In this document: one piece after another, positions 16,794-25,650 of the stretch | Position numbering within the stretch: position 1 is the stretch's first letter | How the letters are laid out: each line of letters starts with the position of its first letter | NCBI GenBank assembly: GCA_963851045.1 | Contig: CAWKNC010000001.1 | Span: forward strand, 124,001-188,000 | DNA length: 64,000 nt | Source: WHSW01 sp963851045 | GTDB taxonomy: Bacteria; Actinomycetota; Thermoleophilia; Solirubrobacterales; 70-9 | Reading direction: 5' to 3' | The notes under the pieces: model-generated | Database searches by the model: none | What the model saw: the letters and a program-made list of their open reading frames with translations, nothing else | Told to the model about the DNA's origin: nothing | Made by a program: the position numbers and the translations under genes

Positions 16794-17372
16794 CTAGGCG
16801 GGCGGAGCTTCGTCCGCAGACGGAGCTTCGGCGGCCGGTGCGTCCTCGGCGGCCGCTGGCGGCTCGGCAACAGCGGCCTCTGATGCCGCTGGCTCGGGCG
16901 CGGGAGGGGCCGGTGCTTCTGCCGCGGGAGCCGGGACCTCGGCTGGCTCAGCCGGAGCTTCGGCAGGCGCGGCCTCAGCCGGAGCGGCCGGAGCGTCGTC
17001 GCGGTCGCGGCGGCCACGACGATCGTCGCGCGGCGCTGAGCTCAAAAGGGAGGTCGGCGGGGGCGGCTCGATCACCGGGTCGTCGGGGTCCACCTTGAAC
17101 AGGCGAAAGCGAAGGACGCCATCGGTGATCTTGAGGTTGTGGTTGAGCTCCTCGAGCAGCGGCGCTTCGGTCTCGAAGCGAAAGAAGCGGTAGTCGGCCT
17201 CGTTGCGCCGCTTGATCTCATAGGCGAGCTTTCGCAGGCCCCAGGCCTTCTCGGTCTTGAGGCTGCCGCCGGACTCAATTCGCCCACGGGCATCCGTCGC
17301 GATCTGGTCGCGTCTCTCATCCGGAGCCTCCGGATCGAGCATCAAGACAAGTTCGTATTCAGAAACGCTCAA
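16794..17372 (-). CDS. rpsF: 30S ribosomal protein S6 with long Ala/Pro/Glu-rich C-terminal tail
   Basis: Residues 1-95 are a normal S6 (YELVLMLDPEAP start, GLRKLAYEIKRRNEADYRFF, NLKITDGVLRFRLF). Then a linker with basic GRRDRD-like repeats leads into a low-complexity tail (about residues 125-192) of Ala, Pro and Glu repeats, doubling the usual size of about 100 residues. Tails on S6 occur elsewhere (glutamate additions in E. coli, long tails in some actinobacteria), but this one is unusually long. First gene of the operon, divergent from the Pro-rich membrane protein across 39 bases. Confidence 0.95.
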   Translation of the reverse strand: MSVSEYELVLMLDPEAPDERRDQIATDARGRIESGGSLKTEKAWGLRKLAYEIKRRNEADYRFFRFETEAPLLEELNHNLKITDGVLRFRLFKVDPDDPVIEPPPPTSLLSSAPRDDRRGRRDRDDAPAAPAEAAPAEAPAEPAEVPAPAAEAPAPPAPEPAASEAAVAEPPAAAEDAPAAEAPSADEAPPA

Positions 17373-17411
17373 AGCGGCGGACGACTATAGCGGGGGGCAT
17401 TCCGCATCGCG

Positions 17412-17921
17412 GTGGGCTTGTCGAGGCTGATGGGCCATACGAGGATTCGCTGGCGCAACGTCGCGCGACTCGCCGCAGGGGCTTGCGTGGCCGTGCTGGT
17501 CGTCGCCGTGCTTGCGGCGAACCTCGAGCCGGATCCGCCCCAGCCACTGCCAGCCGACGTCGGCCTCGGTGGCCTGGAGGGCGAGATCGTCGCCTACGCG
17601 CCATCGCCCCGGAGGCCGAGCGAACCGCAGCGACGCGCCTCCCTCGGTAGGGCACGCGAACCGGCTCACCGCCCGCGCGAGACGGCCCGCGAAACGGCTC
17701 GCGACAAGCCCCCTCGCCGTTCGGCGCCCGCACCGGTCCAAGCGGTTACGGAGAAGCCGGCGACCGCCCCACCTCCGCCGCAGCCGGCGAGCCCGGCTCC
17801 GGCCCCCGCACCTGCCCCCCCGGCCGAGCCCACGGCACCTGATCTCGCCCCCGAACCACCACCGGAACCGAGGCCGGCGGGCGGTCCGGATGGACCCAGC
17901 CAGTTTGGATTCGAACGATGA
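17412..17921 (+). CDS. Single-pass membrane protein with proline-rich extracytoplasmic tail
   Basis: A 169-residue protein: a basic N-terminus, one hydrophobic helix at about residues 18-36, a short segment and then a Pro/Ala/Glu/Arg-rich disordered region from about residue 65 to the end. GTG at 17412 is used; ATG at 17430 is an alternative. Such tails often cross the cell wall. Its last four bases overlap the start of the next secreted protein (ATGA), so the two are likely co-translated. No family recognised. Confidence 0.6.
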   Translation: MGLSRLMGHTRIRWRNVARLAAGACVAVLVVAVLAANLEPDPPQPLPADVGLGGLEGEIVAYAPSPRRPSEPQRRASLGRAREPAHRPRETARETARDKPPRRSAPAPVQAVTEKPATAPPPPQPASPAPAPAPAPPAEPTAPDLAPEPPPEPRPAGGPDGPSQFGFER

Positions 17922-19471
17922 GAGGAGCCCTGATGGCCATGCATTCCGCGCGCCTTCGCCTGTTTGCGATCGCGCTCGCGCTCGCCCTGTTGGTTGCGCT
18001 GGGAGCCGCGAAGCGGGCTGGAGCGGGGACCTACACGGTCACCCAGTGCAGCTCGGTCACCCCATCCACGGAGGCCATCTGGGAGCGCAGCTCCTCCCAT
18101 TACGGCTCACGGGTGCTGTGCGGAAGCGATCAGGGCCTGCAGGTCTTCCATGGCGCTGAGGACAGCGGTCTCGGCCACTACGGCGCCTGGGTGTGGCGTC
18201 CGCCCGCAGGCACGGTTTTCACGGGGGTCAACGCCAACGCGAGCGTCACGAGTCAGGCGGGTCACCGTGGCGGTCTATTCGTCACCACCCCGGCGGGCGA
18301 GGAGATCACGTTTGGTCTTGAGCACAACGACTTTCGGTTTCATGCGGTCGATGGCGAGTTCACGCAGTTCGCGGTAGCCCTGCGGTGCAGCGCTCCCGGC
18401 GCGGGCAAGCCGTGCGGGCGCGCGGGCGACGATTCCGCCCATGCCTATGTGCGGGGCGTCTACCTGCGCACGGAGGATCGCACCGCGCCCGCTCTGACGA
18501 TCAGCGGCGGCTCGCTCTTCGACGGCGAGGTCGTGCGTGGGGTTCGCGGGCTGGCGTTCAGCGCCAGCGATGCCGGTGGCGGCATCCGCAAGGTGTTCGT
18601 CGTCGCCAACGGCACCGAGCTCGTGACCGACATCCGCAACTGCGCCGTCGCCGAAGGCTTTGCGACCGCGCTCAGCCCGTGCCCGCTCACGACGAGCGAA
18701 TCGGCCGCAATCCCGACGGCGTCGCCAGCATTCACGACCGGCCCGGACAACCACGTGTCCGCCTGTGTCGAGGACCTCGCCTCCGACGGGTTTGCCAACC
18801 GCACATGCGAGCCGCGCCAGGTCTGGGTCGACAACGCGTGTCCCGGCTCGCCCGTCGCGGGCGGAACAGCAATCAGCGCCGGGTTCGGGTCGACTGGCTC
18901 GGCCCTCGCGACCTCTCGCTCCGACCGAGGCGCCGTGATCCGCGGGACGGTTTCTGGAGTTGGTGGCGGGGCCACGGTATGCGCGCTATCGCGGGTCGGC
19001 GGCGGACCGGTCACCGTCGACGCCACCGCCTCCACGGCCGCGGACGGGACATACGTCCTGCGATTGGCACCGGGCCCGAGCCGTGAGGTGTTCGTTCACT
19101 ACGTGAGCGGCGACTCGGTCGCCTCCCAGCACGGCCTGGCGCTGATCGCGAGCGCCCGCCCGAAGCTGTCGGTGCGTCCAACCCACGGTGTTCGCAACCG
19201 CGATCGCCTGTACTTCAGCGGCCGCATCCCCGCGCCGGCGTGCACCGATCGCGTCGTCAAGGTCCAGGCCAAGCTGGGCAAGGCGCGCTGGCAGGTGTTC
19301 CGCACCGATCGCGCCGACAGCGACTGCCGTTTCACCGCCCGGTACCGGCTGCGGGCGACCGCACGGGCGCGCCGCTACCGCTTCCGCGCACTGGTGCCTC
19401 AGGCCGAGGGCTACCCCTACGAGCGTGGTGCGTCGAGGACCGTCAAGGTCAAGGTCAGGCGGCGCGCTTAG
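17918..19471 (+). CDS. Large secreted protein with lectin-like N-terminal and Ig-like C-terminal regions
   Basis: About 517 residues. A signal peptide (hydrophobic run at about residues 14-32) precedes an extracellular protein containing a beta-rich block (GAWVWRPPAGTVFTG) typical of a family of secreted proteins in this lineage, Cys pairs around residues 145-152 and 250-300, and C-terminal beta-sandwich modules with a basic tail (KVKVRRRA) that may hold it to the wall. ATG at 17933, preceded by AGAGGAG, is a credible alternative start. The stop overlaps the 3' end of otsA by 17 bases in convergent orientation. Function unknown. Confidence 0.75.
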   Translation: MRGALMAMHSARLRLFAIALALALLVALGAAKRAGAGTYTVTQCSSVTPSTEAIWERSSSHYGSRVLCGSDQGLQVFHGAEDSGLGHYGAWVWRPPAGTVFTGVNANASVTSQAGHRGGLFVTTPAGEEITFGLEHNDFRFHAVDGEFTQFAVALRCSAPGAGKPCGRAGDDSAHAYVRGVYLRTEDRTAPALTISGGSLFDGEVVRGVRGLAFSASDAGGGIRKVFVVANGTELVTDIRNCAVAEGFATALSPCPLTTSESAAIPTASPAFTTGPDNHVSACVEDLASDGFANRTCEPRQVWVDNACPGSPVAGGTAISAGFGSTGSALATSRSDRGAVIRGTVSGVGGGATVCALSRVGGGPVTVDATASTAADGTYVLRLAPGPSREVFVHYVSGDSVASQHGLALIASARPKLSVRPTHGVRNRDRLYFSGRIPAPACTDRVVKVQAKLGKARWQVFRTDRADSDCRFTARYRLRATARARRYRFRALVPQAEGYPYERGASRTVKVKVRRRA

Positions 19472-20912
19472 TCTCGATGTCGTCGAGCTGCTCGGAGATC
19501 CAGACGTCCGGATCGCGGTCGCGGACGATCTCGCGAAGGCGATCGGCGCGCACCCGGCGCTCCTCGGCGTCCATCGTCAGGGCGCGGTGGATCGCGTCGG
19601 CCTGCTCTTGGATGTCGAACGGATTGACCGTCAGCGCGCACTCGCCGAGCTCCTCGTAGGCGCCGGTGTTCTCGGAGAGCATCACGACGCCATCACGGGT
19701 GTTGACCGCCGGCGCCTCCTTGGCGACGAGGTTCATGCCGTCGAAGATCGAGTTGACCATCAGCAGGTCGAAGTGCTTGTAGCGGGCGACGGCATCGGGG
19801 AAGTTCTCGTAGATGCGGAGGTCGATCGGCATCCAGTCGGTCGTGCCGTGGCGGTGGTTGACAACGGCCACCAGGGCCTCGATCCGCTCGAGGTACTCCG
19901 CGTACTCGGGAACGTCCTGTCGCGACGGCTGCAGGTGCGCGATGAACGTCACCTTCTCGCGAAACTCCGGGTGCTGCTGGAGGAAGGTGTCGAAGGCGGT
20001 GAAGCCGCGCAGCACGTTCTTGGAGAGGTCGGCGCGGTCGACGCGGATTATCAGGTGGTCGCGACGGCGACGGAGCAGCTCGCGCTCGTACTCGGCGACC
20101 TCATCCGACGCCGCGGCAACGTCGAGGCGCTTCGCGTCGATGCCGAGCGGATAGGCGCGAACCCAGGTCTCGCGGCCCTCGTGGATGACCGCGTTGCGCT
20201 CGAAGTCGACCTCGAGCTCCATCAGCTCGCTGCAGCAATGCAAGAAGTTGCGGCAGTAGGCGCTCGTGTGGAAGCCGATGATGTCGTTGGCGAGCAGGCC
20301 GCGGTAGATCTGCTCGCGCCAGTGCGCGGGGATGATCCGCCAGCTGTCCGGCTGCGACCACGGGATGTGGACGAAGTGCTGGAGAAACGCGTCCTCGCGG
20401 GCCTCGCGCACGAGCCCCGGCGCCGTGTAGAGGTGGTAGTCGTGAAACATCACCAGCGGCGCGTCCTCGCCCTCGATCGTCTCGAGCACGGCGCCTGCCA
20501 CGTCCTCGTTGACGACCTTGTAGCCGTACTCCCACGCGGCGGCCTCCTCGGCGCGGATGTCCGGAGCGTTGGACAGATCCCAGAGGTAGTGCTGGATGAA
20601 CCAGAGGATCGGGTTGGCGATGATGTTGTAGAAGCGGTCGTAGGCGTCCGGGTCGGACTCAACCATGAGCACGTCGTAGGTGGTGTCGCCCAGCTCGACC
20701 GAGACCGGCTCGCCCTCGGCCTCCCGCGCAACCGCGATGTCCTCATCGGTCATCGCCGACGCGATCCAGAGTCCACCGCGGGCCGCCACGAGCCCCGTCA
20801 GGGCCGTCACCAGGCCGCCACCACCGCGGTTGACGGTGCGCTCGCCGTCGACCCCGCGCTCGAACTGCGCGGGCCCACGGTTGGAGACGATGACTAGGCG
20901 CTGATCGGACAT
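19455..20912 (-). CDS. otsA: Trehalose-6-phosphate synthase-like GT20 glycosyltransferase
   Basis: A 485-residue GT20 enzyme that joins UDP- or ADP-glucose to glucose-6-phosphate. Visible signatures are VSNRGP at the N-terminus, the RGGGGLVTAL glycine loop, MFHDYHLY, the RVDRADLSKNVLRG phosphate-binding arginine/lysine block and DGMNLVAKE. No trehalose-6-phosphate phosphatase (OtsB) gene is in the window. It follows the TreT-like gene by 18 bases, so the two glycosyltransferases form one operon. A glycerol- or other acceptor (glucosylglycerol-type) cannot be excluded. Confidence 0.88.
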   Translation of the reverse strand: MSDQRLVIVSNRGPAQFERGVDGERTVNRGGGGLVTALTGLVAARGGLWIASAMTDEDIAVAREAEGEPVSVELGDTTYDVLMVESDPDAYDRFYNIIANPILWFIQHYLWDLSNAPDIRAEEAAAWEYGYKVVNEDVAGAVLETIEGEDAPLVMFHDYHLYTAPGLVREAREDAFLQHFVHIPWSQPDSWRIIPAHWREQIYRGLLANDIIGFHTSAYCRNFLHCCSELMELEVDFERNAVIHEGRETWVRAYPLGIDAKRLDVAAASDEVAEYERELLRRRRDHLIIRVDRADLSKNVLRGFTAFDTFLQQHPEFREKVTFIAHLQPSRQDVPEYAEYLERIEALVAVVNHRHGTTDWMPIDLRIYENFPDAVARYKHFDLLMVNSIFDGMNLVAKEAPAVNTRDGVVMLSENTGAYEELGECALTVNPFDIQEQADAIHRALTMDAEERRVRADRLREIVRDRDPDVWISEQLDDIETKRAA

Positions 20913-20930
20913 AACCAGCTTGTACCCGAA

Positions 20931-22172
20931 TTACGTGTCGAGCTCGGTGAAAAGATCGAGCCAGTCACGCAGGAGGCGTGGGGTGAGGAAATGCTCGCGC
21001 GCGTGCTCCTTGCCGGCGCGGCCCATCCGCTTCGCGAGCTCGGGGTCCTCGAGAATGTCAATCGACCGCTGGGCGGCCTCCTCGGATGAGTCGACGAGAT
21101 AGCCGGAGACACCGTCCTCAATCTGCAGCGGGATGCCGCCGACGTTGCCGCCGATCATCGGCCGGCCCTTCCAAAGAGCCTCCGTGACGGTGAGCCCGAA
21201 GCCCTCGCGGATCGACTTCTGCATGCAGATGTCGGCCTGGGACTGAAAGGCGTTGACCTCGATCGCGCCCACGTTGTTGAGGTTGTTGAGGATCTTCACG
21301 TCGGGGTCGCCGTCGGCGTGTTGGAAGGTCCGGTGAAAGAAGTCCCAGCCCTCCGGATCGTCTGTCGCCATCGAGCCGACGAGCGCCAGCTGCGCGTCTG
21401 GGACCTTCTCGCGGACCAGCCGGTATGCGTCGATCACGCCCATCGGGTCCTTCCAGGGGTCGAAGCGCGAGACCTGGCAGATGAGCGGCCGGTCGGTGTC
21501 GATCCCGAACTGCTCGCAGACGAAGGCGGCATCCTCGGGTGAGAGCGCCATGTTCTTCGGCGAGAGCGGATCGATCGCCGGCGGACAGATCTTGAGAATG
21601 CCGCCGCCGCCATCGAGGCCTGCTGGAACGTAGGCCGGCAGGTGCCAGACCGTTGCGTCGTAGCCGGTGATCAGCGGCAACAGGCGCTCGATCGTCGAGG
21701 GATTCGGAGTCGAGAGGTCGATGTGACAACGCCAGATCCAGCGCCGTGAGCGCTCGCCGGCGTTGATCTTCATCGCGGCGGGCTGCGGGTCGTGAACGAT
21801 GACCACGTCCCAGTCGCCCTCGAGGCTCTGCGCGTTGGTCAGGTTGTAGGCCTCGAAGACCTCCCACTGCTGGTCGGAGATCGACTGCGGGTCGCCCTGG
21901 AGCGAGTTGTGCATCAGCTTGGTGACGTTGAAGAACTCCTCCTGGCCCGAGATCACCTGCCAGTGCGCATCGAGGCCGACGTCTCGCATCAGCGGGACCA
22001 TCGTGTAGAGGATTTCCGAGACGCCGCCGCCGAAAGCGGTCGCGCTGACGTGGAGAACCCGCTTGCCCTGAAGCGGCTCCGCGAGCTCGCGAATCTGCTC
22101 CATCAGGCCCTTGCCACAGATGTGCGTGTAGTCGGCTAGCGACTTATGTCCGAGGGGGATCTCCTGAAGCAC
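20931..22172 (-). CDS. treT: Trehalose glycosyltransferring synthase-like GT4 enzyme
   Basis: A 413-residue GT4 enzyme resembling TreT, which makes trehalose from NDP-glucose and glucose in one reversible step. The N-terminal loop VSATAFGGGVSEILYTMVPL, the VIVHDPQPAAM strand, the WRCHIDLSTP block and the C-terminal EGFGLTVTEALWKGRPMI (E-x7-E) motif fit this clade. ATG at 22172. Placed before otsA in the same orientation, it gives the cell a second route to trehalose and a possible way to salvage it. The symbol is given from motif similarity. Confidence 0.85.
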   Translation of the reverse strand: MLQEIPLGHKSLADYTHICGKGLMEQIRELAEPLQGKRVLHVSATAFGGGVSEILYTMVPLMRDVGLDAHWQVISGQEEFFNVTKLMHNSLQGDPQSISDQQWEVFEAYNLTNAQSLEGDWDVVIVHDPQPAAMKINAGERSRRWIWRCHIDLSTPNPSTIERLLPLITGYDATVWHLPAYVPAGLDGGGGILKICPPAIDPLSPKNMALSPEDAAFVCEQFGIDTDRPLICQVSRFDPWKDPMGVIDAYRLVREKVPDAQLALVGSMATDDPEGWDFFHRTFQHADGDPDVKILNNLNNVGAIEVNAFQSQADICMQKSIREGFGLTVTEALWKGRPMIGGNVGGIPLQIEDGVSGYLVDSSEEAAQRSIDILEDPELAKRMGRAGKEHAREHFLTPRLLRDWLDLFTELDT

Positions 22173-22204
22173 AGCGCGGGAGAGTAACGGGACGGTGCGT
22201 GGCG

Positions 22205-23443
22205 CTAGGTCGAGGGGGCGTCGTCGCGGCTGCCCAGGGTGATCTCGATGTCTTCGGTCTCACCGTCACGCAGGACTCCGAAGGTCACCTCATCGCCGGG
22301 GCTGAGCCTCGAGATCGCGCTGGGAAGGTCGTCGGCACTGTCCACCGTCTCGCCGTTGAGCGAGACGACGACGTCTCCGTCCTCGGGGATCTGTGTGTTG
22401 CCCTGGAAGTTGATCGTCTTGCTGCCGGCGTCAAGTCCCGCCTTTTCGGCAGGCGAGTCGGCGACGACGCTGGCGACCAGCGCGCCGCTATCGGTATCGA
22501 GCCCGAGGCGCTCAGCCAACTGGGGATAGAGGTCGACCGTGCTGACCCCGGCGTAGGCGTACTCAACGGTCCCGTCCTCGCGCATCTGGTCGACCGCGCG
22601 CTGTGCCAGGTCGATCGGAACCGCGAAGCCGACGCCCTCGTTGCCGCCCGAGGACGTCTGGATCTGCTGGTTGATGCCGACGACCTCGCCCTCGGCGTCG
22701 AGCAGCGGGCCGCCCGAGTTGCCAGGGTTGATCGAGGCGTCGGTCTGAATGCCGCCATCGATCTGGAAGTTGGTCAGCGAGTCGATCGAGCGGTCGGTGG
22801 CCGAGACGATGCCAACCGAGAGCGACTGGTTTTGCCCGAAGGGGCTGCCGATCGCGGCGACCCCATCACCGACCTCGACGTCGTTCTCGGAGCCGAGCGG
22901 GAGGATGTGGAGGTCGAGGCCGTCGGGATCGACTTTGAGCAGAGCCACGTCGGAGAACGGGTCAAAGCCCACGATCTCGGCCGAGACCCGGTTGCGGTCG
23001 GCAAACTGGATGTAGATCTCGTCGGCCTCGTGCAGCGGACGCCCGCTGAGACCGGTCGATTCCGCGTCGGTCACCACGTGAGCGTTGGTCAGGATCTCGC
23101 CCTCGTCGGAGATCACGAAGCCCGAGCCCTGGCCGGCACCTCCGCCGCCTCCGCCGTTGAAGATGTTCGACGCGCCGCCGTTCGCCTCGAAAACGGAGAC
23201 CACGGTGACCACGCCAGGCGATGCGGCCTCGTAGATGGCGCGCGCGTCGAACGCGCCGTCTGGCTCGATCCCGACGCTCTGGGCGTTGCCGTTGCCGGAC
23301 TCGGTGGTCGTGGTCGAAGTGGACTCAGCGGCGACGGTCGTGTCACCGGGGTCGCCATCGCCGTTGTCACCGCATGCTGTCAGCAGCAGAGCCGCTGCGA
23401 GCAGAGCGCACAGCGCGGCCGTCAGACGGGTGATCACGATCAA
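22205..23443 (-). CDS. HtrA/DegP-type PDZ serine protease, lipoprotein
   Basis: A 412-residue trypsin-like protease anchored as a lipoprotein: lipobox LTAC with Cys24, then a Ser/Thr/Asn-rich linker and a Gly-rich loop. The triad is His122 (TNAHVV), Asp165 (FSDVALLKV) and Ser243 (GNSGGPL). A PDZ domain spans about residues 300-400 (VVADSPAEKAGLDAGS). It would degrade or refold damaged proteins outside the membrane. It starts in an ATGA overlap with the histidine kinase gene, so the kinase pair probably controls it, as MprAB controls pepD in mycobacteria. Confidence 0.93.
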   Translation of the reverse strand: MIVITRLTAALCALLAAALLLTACGDNGDGDPGDTTVAAESTSTTTTESGNGNAQSVGIEPDGAFDARAIYEAASPGVVTVVSVFEANGGASNIFNGGGGGGAGQGSGFVISDEGEILTNAHVVTDAESTGLSGRPLHEADEIYIQFADRNRVSAEIVGFDPFSDVALLKVDPDGLDLHILPLGSENDVEVGDGVAAIGSPFGQNQSLSVGIVSATDRSIDSLTNFQIDGGIQTDASINPGNSGGPLLDAEGEVVGINQQIQTSSGGNEGVGFAVPIDLAQRAVDQMREDGTVEYAYAGVSTVDLYPQLAERLGLDTDSGALVASVVADSPAEKAGLDAGSKTINFQGNTQIPEDGDVVVSLNGETVDSADDLPSAISRLSPGDEVTFGVLRDGETEDIEITLGSRDDAPST

Positions 23444-24861
23444 GACCTCGCCCGCACGGCCGGGAGTCTGAGCTCGAACTCAGTGCGGCCGCGGCGGGTG
23501 CGCAGGTCGAGCGAACCGCCCATGCGGACAGCGAGCTCGCGGCCAATCGCCAGACCGAGGCCGGAGCCTGAGACCTCATCGCCCGTGTAGAAGCGCTCGA
23601 AGACGCGGTCGCGCGAGTGCGACTCGATCCCCGGTCCGTCGTCGGTGACGGTCAGGCTCGCGATGGCGTTTGAGTTCCCTGCGTCGATGGTCTTCAAGTG
23701 CACGGTGATCGCCGTCCCGGGCGGCGTGTGCGTGAGCGCGTTGTCGATGAGGATACGCATGATCTGCGCGACCCTGTCCGGGTCTGCGGCTGCCGCCACG
23801 ACGTTGCTGTCGGCAACCGCGATAGGTGATTGATGGCTGTCCGCGCGCGGTCCGAACTCCGCCGCAATCCGCTGCGCGACGTCGGCAAGGCGTACCCGCT
23901 CGCGACGTATGTCAATCGCGTCAGCGTCGAGCTTCGAGAGATCGAGCAGGTCCACCGTCAGCTTCGTCAGACGGTCGACCTGCTCGCGCATCGTCCGCAC
24001 GAACTCCGCTCGAGCGGCGGGATCGGGGTCGTCGTCCTCGAGCAGTTCGACGAAGCCGGAGAGCGAGAAAATCGGCGTCCGCAGCTCGTGCGACGCGTTG
24101 GCGATGAACTCCTTGCGGGCGCTGTCAAGGACGGCGAGACGCTTTTGCATCTCGTTGAAGGTCATCGCCAACTGGCCGACCTCGTCGCCCGAGTCGACCG
24201 GAATCGGAGTCGTGAAATCGCCGTGGGCGATCTTCTCCGCAGCGTCCTCCAGCCGGCGAAGCCTTCGCGCATGTGCGCCGGCAACCAGATAGCCGGCCCC
24301 GAGCGCCGCGAGCAGGGCGATCCCTCCTGCGATGAGGATCTGGCGACGGATCAGCGCGACGTTGTCGTCAACGTCGGCGAGGCCGGTTGAAAAGACCGCA
24401 ACCCATCGTGGATTTCCGTCTTCGCTCAGCGGCACGGCCGTCTGGCCAAGTCGCTCGCCACCGACGCCCTCCACCGCGCTCGCGGTCCGCTCGCCGGATG
24501 TCGCGGTGACAGCGGCCGGATAGTCGGGGACGACCGCGCTGCGCTCGAGCTCAGAGTCGGCGACGACGAACGCGGGGCCGTTGCCCGAGATCCCGGGCCG
24601 AATGCCCAACACCGTGACCCGGGCACCGGTCCGCTGGTCGATCTCGCGGACCAACCCCAGGACGCGCTGCTGGGAGGCACCCCTGCGCATCGCATCCTCG
24701 ATCGCCGGGCTCTGAGTCGCCGCGACGGTTTCGAGACGTCGGAGCTTCTCCGCCGTCAGGCTGGTGCGCAGCTGCGGAACGACGTACAGATAGATGAAGC
24801 CGACCGCCGCCGCGGTGATCACGAAGAACAGCAGGGCGAGACGGTTACGTACGGACCGCAT
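23440..24861 (-). CDS. HAMP-containing sensor histidine kinase
   Basis: A 473-residue kinase: membrane helix at about residues 8-27, an extracytoplasmic sensor of about 135 residues, second helix at about 172-195, HAMP domain, HisKA box FIANASHELRTPI with phospho-acceptor His258, and the ATPase domain with N, G1 (DDGPGI) and G2 (GSGLGLAIG) boxes. The sensor has no recognised ligand fold. It lies between its likely response regulator (33 bases upstream) and the HtrA protease (ATGA overlap downstream). Confidence 0.93.
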   Translation of the reverse strand: MRSVRNRLALLFFVITAAAVGFIYLYVVPQLRTSLTAEKLRRLETVAATQSPAIEDAMRRGASQQRVLGLVREIDQRTGARVTVLGIRPGISGNGPAFVVADSELERSAVVPDYPAAVTATSGERTASAVEGVGGERLGQTAVPLSEDGNPRWVAVFSTGLADVDDNVALIRRQILIAGGIALLAALGAGYLVAGAHARRLRRLEDAAEKIAHGDFTTPIPVDSGDEVGQLAMTFNEMQKRLAVLDSARKEFIANASHELRTPIFSLSGFVELLEDDDPDPAARAEFVRTMREQVDRLTKLTVDLLDLSKLDADAIDIRRERVRLADVAQRIAAEFGPRADSHQSPIAVADSNVVAAAADPDRVAQIMRILIDNALTHTPPGTAITVHLKTIDAGNSNAIASLTVTDDGPGIESHSRDRVFERFYTGDEVSGSGLGLAIGRELAVRMGGSLDLRTRRGRTEFELRLPAVRARS

Positions 24862-24894
24862 TGCAAGGAGCGCGTAGGCGGTATCTCACCGGGG

Positions 24895-25605
24895 TTATTC
24901 CGCGAAGCGGTAGCCGACGCCACGCACCGTGAGCACGTACTCGGGCTTGCGGGGGTCGGCCTCGAGCTTCTCGCGCAGGTGGCGGACGTGGACGTCAATC
25001 GTGCGGGGGTCACGGTATGCGGAGTCGCCCCAGATCTGCTCGAGCAGCATCTCGCGAGTCATCACGCGGCCCGGTGAGCCGGCCAGCGTCGCCAGTAGTT
25101 CGAACTCGACATAGGTGAGCGTCGCCTCATCGCCGCGAGCCGAGACACTGCGGCGCTCGAAATCGATGCTGATGTCGCCGGCCTCGATCGGTTCGCCGCC
25201 CGGTCGGCCACTGAGCATCTCGGAGCGCCGCAGGGCGGCCTTGACGCGACTGCGGAACTCGCGAACGGAGAACGGCTTGGTTATGTAGTCATCGGCCCCC
25301 ATCTCGAGGCCGAGGACCTTGTCGCCCTCGTCATCCTTCGCGGTGAGCATGATGATCGGCACCTGGCTGCGGCCACGCAGGCGCCTGCAGACCTCGATCC
25401 CATCGAGCTTGGGCAGCATGATGTCCAAGACGACGAGGTCGAAGCGCTTCTCGGCGAATCGCTCGAGGGCCTCGCGGCCGTCGCGCGCGGTCACCACCTC
25501 GTAACCGTCCTTGCGCAGGGGATAACCGAGCAGAGTCTGGATCGACTCCTCGTCGTCGACCAAGAGGATCCGCGCCGATCCCTCTCCATTGGCGGCGCTC
25601 GCCAT
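24895..25605 (-). CDS. OmpR/PhoB-family response regulator
   Basis: A 236-residue regulator. The receiver domain has the acidic pair in LLVDDEE, phospho-acceptor Asp61 (VLDIMLP), the Thr in MLTAKDD and Lys in ITKPFSVRE. The C-terminal winged helix ends with the HLREKLEADPRKPEYVLTVRGVGYRF signature shape. I chose ATG at 25605; the long frame upstream is not receiver-like. First gene of the regulator-kinase-protease operon and divergent from the M28-like gene. Confidence 0.95.
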   Translation of the reverse strand: MASAANGEGSARILLVDDEESIQTLLGYPLRKDGYEVVTARDGREALERFAEKRFDLVVLDIMLPKLDGIEVCRRLRGRSQVPIIMLTAKDDEGDKVLGLEMGADDYITKPFSVREFRSRVKAALRRSEMLSGRPGGEPIEAGDISIDFERRSVSARGDEATLTYVEFELLATLAGSPGRVMTREMLLEQIWGDSAYRDPRTIDVHVRHLREKLEADPRKPEYVLTVRGVGYRFAE

Positions 25606-25650
25606 GCAGCGAAGCCTAATCGGCGGCCACCGCCGGCTCGGGTCGGCAAC

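Noticed and set aside
19188..20897. Plus-strand frame of about 569 codons opposite otsA
   Set aside because: It is antisense to otsA with typical shadow composition and no motif; the OtsA reading is far stronger.
22199..23590. Plus-strand frame of about 463 codons opposite the HtrA gene
   Set aside because: Antisense shadow of a clear lipoprotease; no start signal or domain.
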